A stretch of DNA of 64,000 nt from the NCBI GenBank assembly GCA_022813625.1, contig JAKLMB010000005.1, forward strand, positions 372,001-436,000. The letters run 5' to 3'. The notes under the pieces were generated by a model that was not told the DNA's origin, did not search any database, and saw only the letters and a program-made list of their open reading frames with translations. Source of the stretch: Aaosphaeria pasadenensis. Taxonomy: Eukaryota > Ascomycota > Dothideomycetes > Pleosporales. A program made the translations under genes and the position numbers. Position 1 is the stretch's first letter, and each line of letters opens with the position of its first letter. This document shows, in pieces, positions 44,478-57,700 of the stretch.

Positions 44478-46173
44478 ATGGCTCTCCTTCACATGATCGA
44501 ACCATTGCGAAATCATCCATTTTGTGCTATCAGTGGCTTTAGCTTGCTGCTGACATTTATCTATGTTCTATACCAACAGTTTATTCACTCATTATCAAAG
44601 TACCCAGGCCCTTTTCTGGCTTCTTTGACCGATATCTGGCAGGTCTCTGAATTCCTGTCCTTAAGACAACCATATCGCTTGACCGAGCTTCATCAACGTT
44701 ATGGCCCGATTGTGCGATATGGACCCAACAAGATTAGCATCACTCATGAAGAGGCTATCTCTGCAATATATCAGAAGAGTTCCCGCTCAATGCCGAAAAC
44801 CGAGTTCTATGATGCTTTCGGTGGATTCCATCCTAATGTGTTTGGGACTCGAGATGAGGCGCATCATGCTGTCAGGCGTCGACACATGTCGCATTCCTTT
44901 TCTATGACAAGTATTAAGGAGATGGAATATCTTCTTGATGCAAATATCAACAAATTGAGAGCAAAAATCCGCCGACGCGCCTTGGCTGGCGAAGCTTTCG
45001 ATCTAAAGAAGGCACTGCATTATTATGTAGTCGATGTGCTGTTCGAGCTGGCCTTCAGCGGATCTTTCAATGTACAAGAATCGGAGGATGACTCTCAAAT
45101 GCCACCAGTCAAGGAACACACTCTTCTTGGATCAGCCATCGGTGCCTGGACAAATATGCGTCTGGTTCTCAAGAAGTGGTTACCAATGCTACCATCGAAA
45201 CGAGTTCAGGCGCTTTTCGACGGACGAAAAGCATGCATTGAACTTGCTTCAAGGAGTGTGCAAAAGCGGCTAATTGACCTTGAAATGGAAAAAGAGAATG
45301 AAGTTGCAGGCAAAGGTCAACAAAGGGACCTTTTGACACGACTCATATTGGCCAAGGATCCGGAAACCGGTCAAAGGCTGACACAACAAGATTTGGAGAC
45401 AGAGGCCTTTGGTTTCATGTAAGTCTACCCTATCAATGCGCAATGGTTGAACAATGTATTGACTGAGTATCTCAGCATTGCGGGAACACATACTACCACA
45501 GCGACAACCGCACTCCTCTTTTGGAATCTTTTACATAACCCCAAGTATATGAATGAATGCGTGAAAGAGATTGACGCTAGATTTCAGACCCTTGAGGATA
45601 GCCAATCGGCCTACTCTATTGCTCAGGTGGAAGGATCTCTGTCTTTCCTACGTAAATGCGTGAAGGAAAACTTCCGTATCACTCCGGTATTCACCATGCC
45701 ACTCGAACGCCGCGTTACAGCTACCGAAGGCGTCTCGATATCCGGCCACTATTTCCCACAAGGTGTAGGTGCAATCTGACCAATTTTGATTTTCAAAAAT
45801 TAAAGCTTCGTAGACCAGCCTCGCAGTATGCAACCATGCATTCCATCATAATCCGGCAGTATGGGGCGAAGACCATAACATATTTGATCCATACCGGCGC
45901 CAGAACATCGAACACGGGAGTTCATTGTTTCATTTTGGTCTCGGGGGAAGGCAATGTATTGGTAAGAGCATGGCTCTGGCTAACATCTACAAAATTAGCA
46001 GTACACTTCTAAAAGAGTTCGACTTTCAATTAGCGGATGAAGAGGAAATATTAGCGGTCGAACGCGGTCATTTTCATGGTGTCCTTCCGCAACTTATCAG
46101 CGTAGGCGTTAGCGATCTGGAGGGGCCTTTGATGGTGAAAGCGAAGTTGAGGGACATGCGCGAGAAGGTCTAG
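44478..46173 (+). CDS. Microsomal cytochrome P450 monooxygenase
   Basis: Exons 44478-45418, 45476-45764 and 45814-46173, 529 aa. An N-terminal membrane anchor (about residues 15-35, CAISGFSLLLTFIYVLYQQF) is followed by the Pro-rich hinge KYPGPF. The I helix is GFIIAGTHTTTATT, rebuilt across intron 1; the K helix has KENFR (ExxR). FDPYRR stands in the PERF position, and the haem loop is FHFGLGGRQCIGK with the cysteine ligand. The second splice gives PQGTSLAVCNHAFHHN, the usual strand before the haem region. Endoplasmic-reticulum enzyme that needs a P450 reductase (not in the window). The substrate is unknown. It is followed by an epoxide hydrolase, which would suit an epoxide-forming oxidation. 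Confidence 0.92.
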
Positions 46174-46856
46174 AAATATAAGGAATTGGCATCCAAACCA
46201 GATACCGTATGGTAAAATGGAACATGTTGCCGTGTTACTTTCGGCTTCTGTGAGGCATCGCTGCATCGGCGGGAAACATCTCGTCCATTTGTAATATTGT
46301 GTAATATGGATCAACTGAATCGATCAGGATTAGTCAAACCAATAGCATAAAAAAGCTCATCAAATCATACTGATACTTTGAATTCATTGTGAGGCCACGA
46401 CGACGTACACATATGATTGCGATCACCCACACTGGGTTCACATACTTCACCATTTGCCAATTCACTGCAGATTCGGACCATTTCAGACCATTTCAGATCC
46501 ATAGAAGGTTCTGTATAACTTTTGCGAGTTCCAAGAATCGATTCTAAAGTTGCTGCAATTATTTAAAAAAACCTCTGTGCACTGTTACTGACGTAGAGCA
46601 AGTCTTCCCTTCAATTCGTTCATTGAGACTTGCTGAAAACCAAACGCTACTCTCGAGCCCATAATGGCGAACGTGACATGCATACAATTAGTGGAGACCA
46701 AAAGCACTCATCAAGGCAAGTGCTGACAGGTCCATCACAGTGCATAGAAAATAACAAACGCCCACCCTAGCCGCCCCGCACGTGCAACACCACGACCTCA
46801 ATGATCTACAATTACCCTGAGCAGATCAGCACAACATCCTCTCATCATACAACACA
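46174..46856. other. Intergenic region before the epoxide hydrolase
   Basis: 683 bp, no supported gene; promoter of the hydrolase. Confidence 0.6.
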
Positions 46857-48290
46857 ATGCATGACATAAAGCCATACACCATCTCGATACCCGATTCTCA
46901 AATCGACAATCTTCGCCAAAAGCTCGCGCTGACGACCTTCCCGGATGAATTAGACGACGCAGGATGGGACTATGGGGCGCCGCTCCAGGACGTGAAACGC
47001 ATCGCGACGCATTGGAAAGATGCGTACGACTGGAGGAAAGCCGAAGCTTCCCTGAACAAATTGCCCAATTTTATGACGATTATCGATGTTGATGGGTTCG
47101 GTCCGATCGACATACATTTTGTCCATCAGAAGAGCGAGGTCAAGAATGCGATTCCGTTATTGTTTGTGCATGGATGTATGTAAAACCCACGATATCCCAG
47201 AGCCGTCGAGAAAATTATGCGAGGATAAGTCGCTGAATGACACAGGGCCTGGGAGCTTCATCGAAGTTACCAAGATCTTGCCTATCCTGACAGGAGACGA
47301 GAAGAATGGTGGTCCGTCATTCCACGTGGTGGCTCCATCGTTACCAAACTTCGGGTTCTCTGGTGGCATCAAGAAGAAAGGTTTCGATCAGCCTCAATAC
47401 GCCGAAGTTTCTCATAAATTGATGCTTGCACTTGGTTACGAAGAATATGTCACTCAAGGTGGAGATTGGGTAAGTCTGAACAAGAAGATGCAACACTAAC
47501 TCCCCACCCCCAATTCCAATGCTAAAGCGGATTGCCAGGGATTCGGCATAACTCGCACGATGGGCCAACTCTACCATCACCAAGTCAAAGCCTCGCACAT
47601 CAACACCGTAGTCTCCGGCCCACCCCTCAGCCTCTGGAACCCCTTCGCCTTCTGCAAATTCCTCTTCCTCTACGCCCTCAAATGGTACACACCAGCCGAG
47701 CTCGAGGGCCTCAAGCGCACTCAAGACTACCGCGACCGGGGCCAGGGGTACTACCACCAGCAGACTACGCGCCCGCAGACGCTCGGGTATTCCCTCGCTG
47801 ATAGCCCTGTCGGGCTGTTGGGGTGGGTGTACGAGAAGCTAGGGATCTGGTCAGATGGGTATGAGTGGTCGGACGACGAGGTTTGTACTTGGTTGAGTAT
47901 CTATTGGTTTAGTACTGCCGGGCCCGCGGCCAGCGTGAGAATCTACTATGAGGCTGCACGGGACAGCAACAATGTTTTTGAAAAGGCTATGAAATACAAC
48001 GGGAAAGTTCCGCTGGTGAGTTGGAAGTGTACATGCGCGCTAGAACAGGGAATCGAAATCGCTGATCGCTGGTCGTCTAGGGCTTGTCGTATTTTCCAAA
48101 GGAAGTATGTCTTCTGCCACGTGCATGGGGTCCCACGTTGGGGCCTATCATATTCCGGAACGAGCATGAGCATGGAGGCCACTTTGCTGCTTATGAGGTG
48201 CCTGATCGGCTGGCTGGTGACTTGAGAATTATGTTCGGGAGAGGTGGGCCAGCGTTTGGGTGTGTGCCTGGAAAAAATGGTTATGCATGA
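46857..48290 (+). CDS. Epoxide hydrolase (alpha/beta-hydrolase fold, microsomal type)
   Basis: Exons 46857-47175, 47246-47469, 47539-48015 and 48081-48290, 409 aa. The N-terminal EHN domain (residues 1 to about 105: YTISIPDSQIDNLRQKLALT, then DYGAPLQDVKRIATHWKD) precedes the hydrolase core. The oxyanion motif HGWPGSF is restored by the first splice. The nucleophile is Asp in GGDWGF (second splice), and the catalytic His is in EHGGHFAAYE. The third splice gives PLGLSYFPKEV, as in relatives. It opens epoxides to diols through a covalent ester. The nucleophile elbow reads GDWGF, a usual variant. The preceding P450 and nearby permease and regulator suggest one pathway. Confidence 0.92.
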
Positions 48291-48711
48291 TTGTACGCGA
48301 CATTAGATAAGATAGATGACTGCTCTGTTCATTGTCACGATGTATAAGGAAACGTAACTGCCAATAAAGATATCGATAAAATGCGTTATAGTCATAGCGA
48401 TAATATATATCAGCTAGAAGGAAAATCATTATTCAGGCGCAAGTTATGAAGTATACTGGCCTATAGTCGTCATACAAGAAAACAATGTACGCAAAAGACA
48501 AACTGCCGAAAATGTGACGGAGTACATCTTACAAATACAATATGCCTCCCAAGCAGTGAAAAAGAGAGAAAATTGAAAGCAAGTATGGTGGTATAGAACA
48601 GCCACAAACGCCAGTCAATGAAGAACCAGATGTCCGATCTGTAGTATCCCTTCCATGTTCTAAAAATCCTCGCGTAAATTTCATTTCGGCTCATATTCCT
48701 TACATTCCTTC
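48291..48711. other. Intergenic region between convergent genes
   Basis: 421 bp, AT-rich, 3' ends of the hydrolase and the giant gene; nothing else seen. Confidence 0.6.
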
Positions 48712-51700
48712 TCACTTCACTATCTTCTTCAGCCCTCCGAAGAAGCCTTTGATTCCTCCATCATCCTTCTTTCGCCTGCTTCCGGTGTGTCGATCAGTCT
48801 CACTGCGCCTTGGTCGATGGCGAGGCTCCTCATCGGCGTGGCGAGTACGCGGACGATCAGAATCATCTCGACGGCTAACGGGTCTTTCTTTCTCCGTCAC
48901 TGATATACGACGGCTTCTGGGTCGCTCGGCTTCCATCGCAGAAGTTCTTCGACTGCGGTGGCGACGCTCGCGGCGTTCTGCAGATGATGTAGATGCAACA
49001 CCAAGAACTGCCGCAGCATCCTCCATTGGTGGCTCGATCGGGCGGTCCATGACAGGCTCAGGCTCAAGCTCTGGCTCTGGCACTGCTTCAATTTCGCCCC
49101 CGGCATCCAGAACAGGTTCTTCAGGTTCAAGTATTGAAGGATGCTCATCCACGACTGGGTCTGCGAAAGTGACACCACCGTCGCGACCGCCTGACATCCC
49201 ATCTTTCACGGCACGTGAGGCCCGGCGCTCCTCCTTTCGAGCCCGATGGGCTGCTTCCTCTTCAGCAGATCGAAACTCACGTTTTTGGTGATGTGAAGTC
49301 GAATGACGTCGACTGCGATGTGGTCGCTCAGCACGCTCCCTGCTGCCATTGGAAGACTGGTGGCTGCTCGGAGGCCGTTCATTGTCTTTCAACCCAGCTA
49401 CTGGATCCGCTCTGGCCTTACTGGCATGCTTGGGTGATCGTGATACTGGTGCTGCTGCAGTTTCGGCTTTTGATCGTCCAAACAGACCGCCGAGTACACT
49501 ATTCCTTTTTGCTTGCTTCTGAGGGTCTCTTCGATGCTCACCCATTGTGTTCCGCCGGCTCGGTCTATGTGGGGTAGGCGGCGAAGCTGGAGTGGCCTCG
49601 AAATCATCTTCTTCAGCAGCTCGACGAGCAGCGTCACGAGTCTGTGGACGTTCTGTTTCTTCAACCTCGTCTGGCGGAGCTGGCGCTTGCCTAGCCTTCT
49701 CCTTTTCGGCTCTGCGCTGACGGCGCCTTTGGCGCGCTTCTTCTTCCTCTTGTTCGACTCTCTCTGCTTCCAACCGCTTCTTTTCCTTCTCTGCCTCATG
49801 TCGCTTTCTTCTTGCTTCATGTCTGATCCGACGAGCCTCTTCTTCCTCTGCACGTGCACGTTCCTCCTCTGCGAGCAATTCTGCCGCCTTTCTTGCTCGT
49901 TCCTCGTGCCGTCTTCTACGCGCTTCTCGATTTCGTTCCTCTGCCTCTTGCGCTTGTCTTTCTCTTTCAGCGCGCTCCGCGCGTCGAGCCTCGCGTCTTT
50001 GTCGTTCGAGATCTTCCTCCTCTGCGGGAAGCGACCGATGCTTACTCTCTCTTCCATCGCCTCTCTCGCGATGCCGATGAGATCGCTCCTTGTGTTCTCT
50101 ATGTTCTCGTTCCTTGCTGCTGCTACTCTTTTCCCGATCACGATCGGTCATACTGTCTCTGCGCTTACGTGCGGAGCCGATCAATTTCGAGGCAGCGAGG
50201 AAGGCCATGGGAGCTCCCGCAGATCGCTCGTTGGTACTTGCATTGCTATCCCGCCGCTTGCCAGAGTGCTTTGGTGAATCCCGGTGAGAGTGAGAGTGTC
50301 GGCGACGGTGTTTCTCTCGCACCGGTGTAGCCGGGGAATCCTTTGAAGCCGGCTCCTCAACCGCGGTTTCATTCGGTGGTGTAACAGGAGCTACCGTAGC
50401 TTCTGCAGTTGCGCCCAGTTCCTCTGGTTGAGGTTCGACCTTAGCCTCTTGTGGTAAGTCCACTACATTGTCGAGTCCCCGTTCTTCTACGACTGCGGCT
50501 GCATCGGGGGAAATGTCTACTGGATCCTCTTCGGTCTGTTCGGGGAGAGGTGAGACTTCCTCTGTTGGCACAGGTAATTGCTCAGGCTCTGCCGATTCCA
50601 GTTCTGTTGGTTCTTCGACTAGTGGTTCATTGTCAAGAACTCTGTCCTCGATGGTCGTTTCGTCAACGAGCGCAGCCGGCTCTACGATCGCTTCATCGGC
50701 TGGTCCTTCAGTTGAAATAGCTTCAGCTACTTCACCCTGATCGTTCGAAGGTCCTGGATCTGGTTGGGATGCAGCAACCGCCTCTGGCGGAGACGGCTCC
50801 TTAGAGGGAACCAAAAGATCTTCTGACGATGATTGCGGGTTTGAATCAGGTACCACAGGATCAAGCTGATGAGCGTCGTCCTCTTCTGCCTCTTGAAGTG
50901 GCGCAACCTCTTCTTCCTCTGCAGGTGGCTGCTCAGTTGGTTCTTCGCTCTCAGCAGGGGGATCTCCGCTGCCTGTTTCTGCAGGCGGCGGTTCTTCAGT
51001 ACCCGGGGGTTGCGTAGGATCATCTCTGGGGGACTCATTGACTTCATCATCGCCTTGTTGAGAGCCCTCTACCGGAGGTGCCACTTGGTCTGCGGGAGGC
51101 TCTTGTCCTGCGGGAGGTTCTGCATTTACAGGAGTCTCTTGTTCCGTAAGAGGTTCGGGATTTGCAGGAGCTTCTGGTTCTGCTGTAGCAGGCTCAGGGT
51201 CTGTGTGGGCTTCAGGTTGCGGGGCGGCCTCTGTCTCGGCGGGGACATCGTGCTCTTCCTTAGCTGTCTCTTCCGCAGCAGGTTCGATCGATTCACTAGT
51301 TTCCACTGCAGCGACTTCAACGGCGGAGGGCTCGGGTTGTTCTGGCTCGGTTGGCTTAGACTCGCCTGCTACAGGTTCCGGTGCCGCTGCTTGGGATGTA
51401 GGCTCTGGGTCCTCTGCTGTTGCTTCAGGAGGCGCATCCTGGGCGCTATCGTCAGCCTCTTTTCCCTTGACTTCTTCGCCTTTCTCGTCAGGAGCTGAGT
51501 TCTTTTCGGCGTCCCCTTCCGCTGAAAGAACAATTTGTTCATCAGCAAGTTGTGCCTCTGGTTCCGGTTCCTGGCTGAGTGCAGTGGTCGATGCTTCATC
51601 AGCTGCCACGTCGTCTTGAGCCGGCGCAAGCTCTGCTACTGCAGCAGCCTCGGGTGCATTCACATCCTGAACTTCGGCGACATCTTCAGTCCCCTCAGCG

Positions 51701-54700
51701 GGGTCAGGATTCTCAGTCGACTCTTCCTTGATAACATCATCCTCTGGTTGCTCGTGATTTGCTTCAGCCTGTGCTGGGACCTCGATTGGTTCGGCTTCTT
51801 CTGTTTGCTCTGTCACAGGTGCAACCGAGTCAGGAGAAACGTCGCTCTCGAGCTCTGGAGAATCAGGTTCTTGAGTATCTTCCGGTGGCGGTCCACCAGC
51901 ATCATGTTTCTCGTTCTCCGACTCTTCTAGGCCAGTTTTATCATCGTCGTCTTCATCCTCGCTCTGGGACCACCCCCCATCTGAATCGGAGGCACTCTCC
52001 TCTGCGAGAGAATTTTTATCTTCATCACCAGCGACGACAACGCTAGCCGTAGCATTGTCGGCATTTTTAGCCTCGACGTCCTTAGCATCTTCCACCACGG
52101 AAGACACCACAGAACCGTCAGCAACTGCCGTCGATGGCTCAGTAGAGTCCGCAGTGAGTACACCTGAGGTGCTAGAAACCTCGGGTTCCTGCTCTTGTTT
52201 GGTACTCATGTTTGCGATCCCCTCATCGGAAGCTGGCGGAATGTCTATCGCTGGTTAGACGTGATGTTATAGGACAATCATGTTGAAAAATTATTGAAGG
52301 TAGTCACTGGCGGCAGGTACAAAGAGAGCGAGGTGTAAAGCAAGGTGCAAGGAATGGATGGTGGGTGGTGGTGGTGACGGAGGGGGGGCGGACTGGGTGG
52401 GTAATCTTGCTGGTGCTTGCGTGGGATAAGCTGCAGAAAACAAGAGAGTGGAGCGCAACGATTCATTGCAGCAAATAGCGCATGCCGCGACATGCAGCAA
52501 AATAAATTTATGCATGCATGCCTGGACACGAACTTCAACCCAATTGGAAGGGCATGCAGACCACGTGACCATGGCAAAAGCTGAGTAACGCCGTTGGGCT
52601 CCAGAGAGCATTCGCGAAAGTTGGCGAAGATCCGGCCCACGACGCCTCACTTTACCTTCGTGGCCGGAACTACCTGTGCCTGCAACGGCACTGTGGACAC
52701 AGAATTCTGCAACCATGCCCCAGAAAGGCATTGCGAGATTCCTAGTGCATGGGAGACTTGGAGACGAGTAAGAGAAAATAAAAACACTTACCAATCTCTT
52801 CTGTGGTCGTGGCTGGCGCAGCTGCACTGGCCTCCTGGGCAACCTCCTCGTTGTTGTCAACTGGTACTGCCTCGCCGATTGAGTCTGATTCTGTCTGGTC
52901 TTTTAGTTCAGGCGTAGGATTTGAAAAATTATGTTCGTCGATTTCTGGAGTCAACATCGCCGCCTCTTGTGTAGATGATGCTTCTTCGATACACTCGCCC
53001 TGGGAAACATCTAAAATCCTGTTAGAAAGATACATAAAAAGCCATCGTGTGTTTTTGAGATATACGTACTAAGCTCTTGCTCTTCATTACTGTCTGCCTT
53101 TACATCGCTAGTATTCGGTGTTTCCGGCGTCACACTGTTGTCGACGGTCTCCGCAATAGTTTCCGCGGCTGGAGACGCGTCTGCTGGGCTGCTTTCCGAG
53201 ACCTTCTCAGGAGGCTGATCCGGATCTTGTTCAAGTTTCTCAGGCTCAACAGACTCGTTTTCAGCACCCTCAGTGACCTCTGGTGTAATCGCCTCTGATT
53301 GAACGGAGGCCTCGCGGTCCTCTGCAATCTTTGTTTCCTGGGTAGCGGGGCTGTTCTCATTTACGGGAGATTCCACTTGGACTTCGGGACTTCCTGCTTC
53401 GCCCGTTGTTGATTCGGGGGAGGTTGTAGCGTCGTCTCCACCGTTTTGCTCGGTAGGATCATTAGACCTTGACCCTTCTGTAAATTCTTCTTCAGCATCA
53501 AGAGGAGGTTGGCGGCTCGGGTCTGAGATTAGCTCCTGCGAAGTAATAGACTCTTCGGCAACTACAATATCGGCAATGGCAGCGGGTGTTTCAGATGTTG
53601 TAGGACCTCCAGCTTCCAGTAACGTATCTGGTGTATCTTGTGGTTGATTTATAGATCCCGATGGTGATTCTCCTGCTTCAATTGGAGGCTCCCCACCTTC
53701 AACAACCAGGGTAACAGCAACGTCGCCTTCAGCAGTTGGTTGATCTACTACAACGTTTTCAACGGGCAAAGTGTTCGCCTCTATCGGATCATCCACCGTT
53801 GGGGTTTCTAGCTGTTCTGCTGCGAGTGCACTTGCCTCTGTGTTTTCGTCGGTAACGGCATCGGACTCGGCAGCTTTGGGACCTTCATCGGTCAAAGGCG
53901 CCTGTGTCTCAGCCTGTGATGGAGGGACGTCGCTGTTCTCACCAGTAGCAATGGAAGAGCCTTGGTCATCTACTAATGCCAGAGGCGCATCTGTCACTGG
54001 TTCACTATCGGCGATGGCCACCTGCTCCTCGGGACGACTATTCTCTTCTTTTGTCGCCTGCTCCTCCGAAACTGAAGGATCTTCAGTTTTCACAATTGGA
54101 TCGTGATTAGTATCCCCTGGCTCAAATTTGATAGCGTCCTCAACATCGTGGGCTGCTTCTGTGCTCTGTTCGGGCGTTTCTGTCGGACCGCTTTCCACTG
54201 TCTCAGTTTTCCCGATTTCCTCTGCCATTGGAGTCTCCGATACATCGGCTACTTGAGTAGCAATACGTTCCCCAACGTCTGCGACCTTGGATTCCACGCT
54301 ATTATCAGCGGCAGACTCAGAATCACCAGAGCTGGTCTCATTGGTAGTTTCCTTGGTTTCGACTTCTTCTTCGACTGTGGATGCTAGGTCAGCGACAGGT
54401 TCAGCCGTTGATATGTGCTCCTCCTGTGTCGAGTCTGGCGATGCGTCTGCAGGGGTATCCTGAGGAACATCTTCTGTCGCAACAGAAGGCTCAGACTCAG
54501 GATCATGCTCCACCTTTGGTACGAACTCTGAACTTGTATCTTCTGCAACAGCAGGCTCGGGTTGTGACTTGGTCTCGGTTTTGGCTTCGGAACTCGAATT
54601 CTCTGCCTCTCCAGTTGGCTCTTCGGCGGGATCAGAAGATGAGCTAGGAGACGGAGCACTCGATTCATCCGGGACCACTTTCTCGGTCGTCTCGCATGGT

Positions 54701-57700
54701 GCTGATTCTTCTGCCATTTTTCGGGGTTGTGCGCCCTCAGAAGGGTTGGCAGCGTCTTGGGAGGACCCGAGATCAGCCTGTTCTATAGGTTCAACCGACT
54801 CTTCCTTCACGGCTTCAACAGGACTTTGGGGGTCTATTTTTGAAACAGCAATTATCTCAGGATCAGTTGGCTCCGCATACTCTTTGATTGTGTCGGCGTG
54901 CCCAGGGGTCGGCGCATCTATAGCTCTAGCAGTGGATTCAGGAGCAGCCTCAGTAACAAGAGTCGCTTCAGGGCCCGAGATCTCCTTAGCAGTGCTTGTT
55001 TCCTGGATAGCAGATATTTCTTCAGGAGTGGGCTGTGTTTCTTCAGGACTAGGCATTTCCTCAGAAGTAGGTGTTTCTTCAGAAGTAAGTGTTTCCTCGG
55101 AAGTAGGTGTGTCCTCAGAAGTAGGTGTGTCCTCAGAAGTAGGTGTGTCCTCAGAAGTAGGTGTGTCCTCAGAAGTAGGTGTGTCCTCAGAAGNNNNNNN
55201 NNNAGAAGTAGGTGTGTCCTCAGAAGTAGGTGTGTCCTCAGAAGTAGGTGTGTCCTCAGAAGTAGGTGTGTCCTCAGAAGTAGGTGTGTCCTCAGAAGCA
55301 AGCTTTTCCTCGGCAGCAGCAAGTACCTCTTCAGTAGCGGACTCGGCCGTCGGTCCAGGTCCAGAAGAACCCTCGATAGCAGGTCCAGAAGAGCCCTCAA
55401 TAGCAGGTGATCCCTCTTCCGCAGGTTCAGACGTAATTTCAACCGCAGGGTCAGGCGTCACGTTGGCAGCAGGTTCTTGAGATACATCAATAGCGACCTC
55501 AGCAGCATCGCCTACAGAAGCGTCGGTTTTGTCGGTTTCGGCCAGAAGTGGTGTGGCCGATTCAGATGCGGGCTCTGGTGGGGATGCGACATCAACAATG
55601 GGGGTCGCTTGCTGAGGTTCTAGTTCCAATTGTACAGAAGGATTCTCGGGTGTTGTGACAGGCTCAGCCACGGGCTCGCGCACATCTTCTTGATGCTGTT
55701 CGCTTTGAGGCTCGGCGCCTGAGCTTCTGTCGCCTTCAGTCTCTAGAGATGCATCTGATACAACATTCTTCTCCGGAAAAGATTCTTGTGTAGGCTTGGA
55801 GGCAGAGTCCGCGACCTGTGCAGGAGTCTCATCGGCTGGTGCGAGGGTTGGCTCGTCGTTCGGTGCGGGGACGGCTTCTCCTTCGTGCGGTACGGGAGGC
55901 GGCACTTCAGTTGGAGCTGGAGCCTTTTCAGAAGCATTTTCAGTAGAGCCCTCAGTGAAGTGAGCTGGCTCTTCGACTTGTACAGGAGCTGGCTCTTCGA
56001 CTGGAGCGGAATTGAGTTGTTCAACTGCAGCAGAGCTGGGCTCTTCGATTTGGACAAGAGTGGGCTCTTCAACTGGTGTCGTCGCTTCTTCTGTCCCTTC
56101 TACTGGCGGAGGAGCGGGCACTTCGTCCAGTGTAGCGGCTGGCTCTTCAGTGGGTGCGGGAGCTGGCTCATCAACCGGTGCGGGAGCTGGCTCATCAACC
56201 GGTGCGGGAGCTGGCTCATCAACCGGTGCGGGAGCTGGCTGATCAACCGGTGCGGGAGCTGGTGCTTCGACGGGTGCGGGAGCTGGTTCTTCGACAGGAG
56301 CTGGCTCTTCGACAGGAGCTGGCTCTTCTATAGGAGTTGGCTCTTCAACTTGTACAGGGGTGGGCTCTTCAACTTGTACAGGAATGGGCTCTTCAACCGG
56401 TGCGGGAGCTGGTTCTTCGACGGGTACAGGAGCTGGTTCTTCAACTGGTGCGGGAGCTGGCTCTTCAGCCGGTGTAGCATCTGGCTCATCAGTTGATGTA
56501 GCATCTGGCTCATCAGTTGATGTAGCTACCGTCTCTGCACCTTCTGCAGAGGAAGGAGCAGATTCAGACGAAGATTCAACCCCTTCGACTGGTCCAGGTG
56601 TAGGCTCTTCGGCTGAGCTTGGGTTTGCATCTGAAGTGGGGTCCGAGGGGGTCTCTTGGACTGGAGCGAATGCTACTGCTTCTTCAACCTGCGCCTGAGC
56701 TGATTCCTCGATCGCTGGTGGGGCTGACTCTTCAACAGCGGTTGGAACTGTTTCCTCAACGGGTGTGGGATTTACTTCATCAACACTTGTAGGAGCAGCT
56801 TCCTCAGCAGGAGCAGCTTCTTCAACAGGAGCAGCTTCTTCAACATTTGTAGGAGCAGCTTCTTCAATAGGAGCAGCGTCCTCAACACTTGTAGGAGCAG
56901 CTTCTTCACCACTTGTGGGGGCGGCTTCTTCTACGGGCGCGGGAGTTGCATCTTCGCTTGAAGTAGGAGCTTCTTCAGGCGCGGCTTCTGTAGCAACTTC
57001 CACGGAAGAATCGTCTTTGGCTTCCGCAGGTGCATCAGCCACAGGCTCTGTCGCAGCCGGCTCGGCGTCGAGTGCCCTATCTTCAGCTTTCACTTCACCA
57101 CCTTCAGATACGTCTGCGGGAGCACCGACAGAACTTTCAGCGGCTTTAGATTCAGAACTATCACCGACAATCGAACTTGGAGCGTCGCTCTTCGCATCGC
57201 CATCATCGGCATGTTTGTCTTGGGAAGTAACGGATGCGGAGCTTTTCCTACTCCCTTTTTTGCTTTTGGAGTCCTTTTTGCTTTTCTCCTCGTCTTTTTT
57301 CTTCTTGTGTTCGTCGGCTTTACTGGATCTCTTCTTTGCTGGTGATGACGGTGCCTCCTTCTCGGCCGATTTCTTCTTGTCCTCCTTGGATGTGTTGGAT
57401 GGCTTGGCCTTGTCCTTGTCGTGCTTCTTCTTTGGGTCCTTCTCGGCCTTTTTCTTGTCTTCCTTCGGAGCCGGAGGAGAAGGAGGTTCTCTAATGCGGA
57501 TGAAGCCTATAGGTTTTGGCTTTTTAGGCCCAGTTTTAGTTTTCTTTGCATCTTCCTTCTTCTTCTTGTCACTAATGCTGCTGGAGTCTGGATCTTTGAC
57601 GTCAGCTGCAAAATGGACGAACTTCTCTTCGTGGGGCTTTGGGGACGGCGCTGGTTGAGCTGCCTGCTCGGACTCACCACTCTTCTCGACAGGCTCGACA

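Noticed and set aside
54569..55480. Plus-strand open frames across the minisatellite and its flanks
   Set aside because: They exist because the repeat unit is a multiple of three and lacks stops in several frames; the minus-strand frame is the one continuous with the gene.
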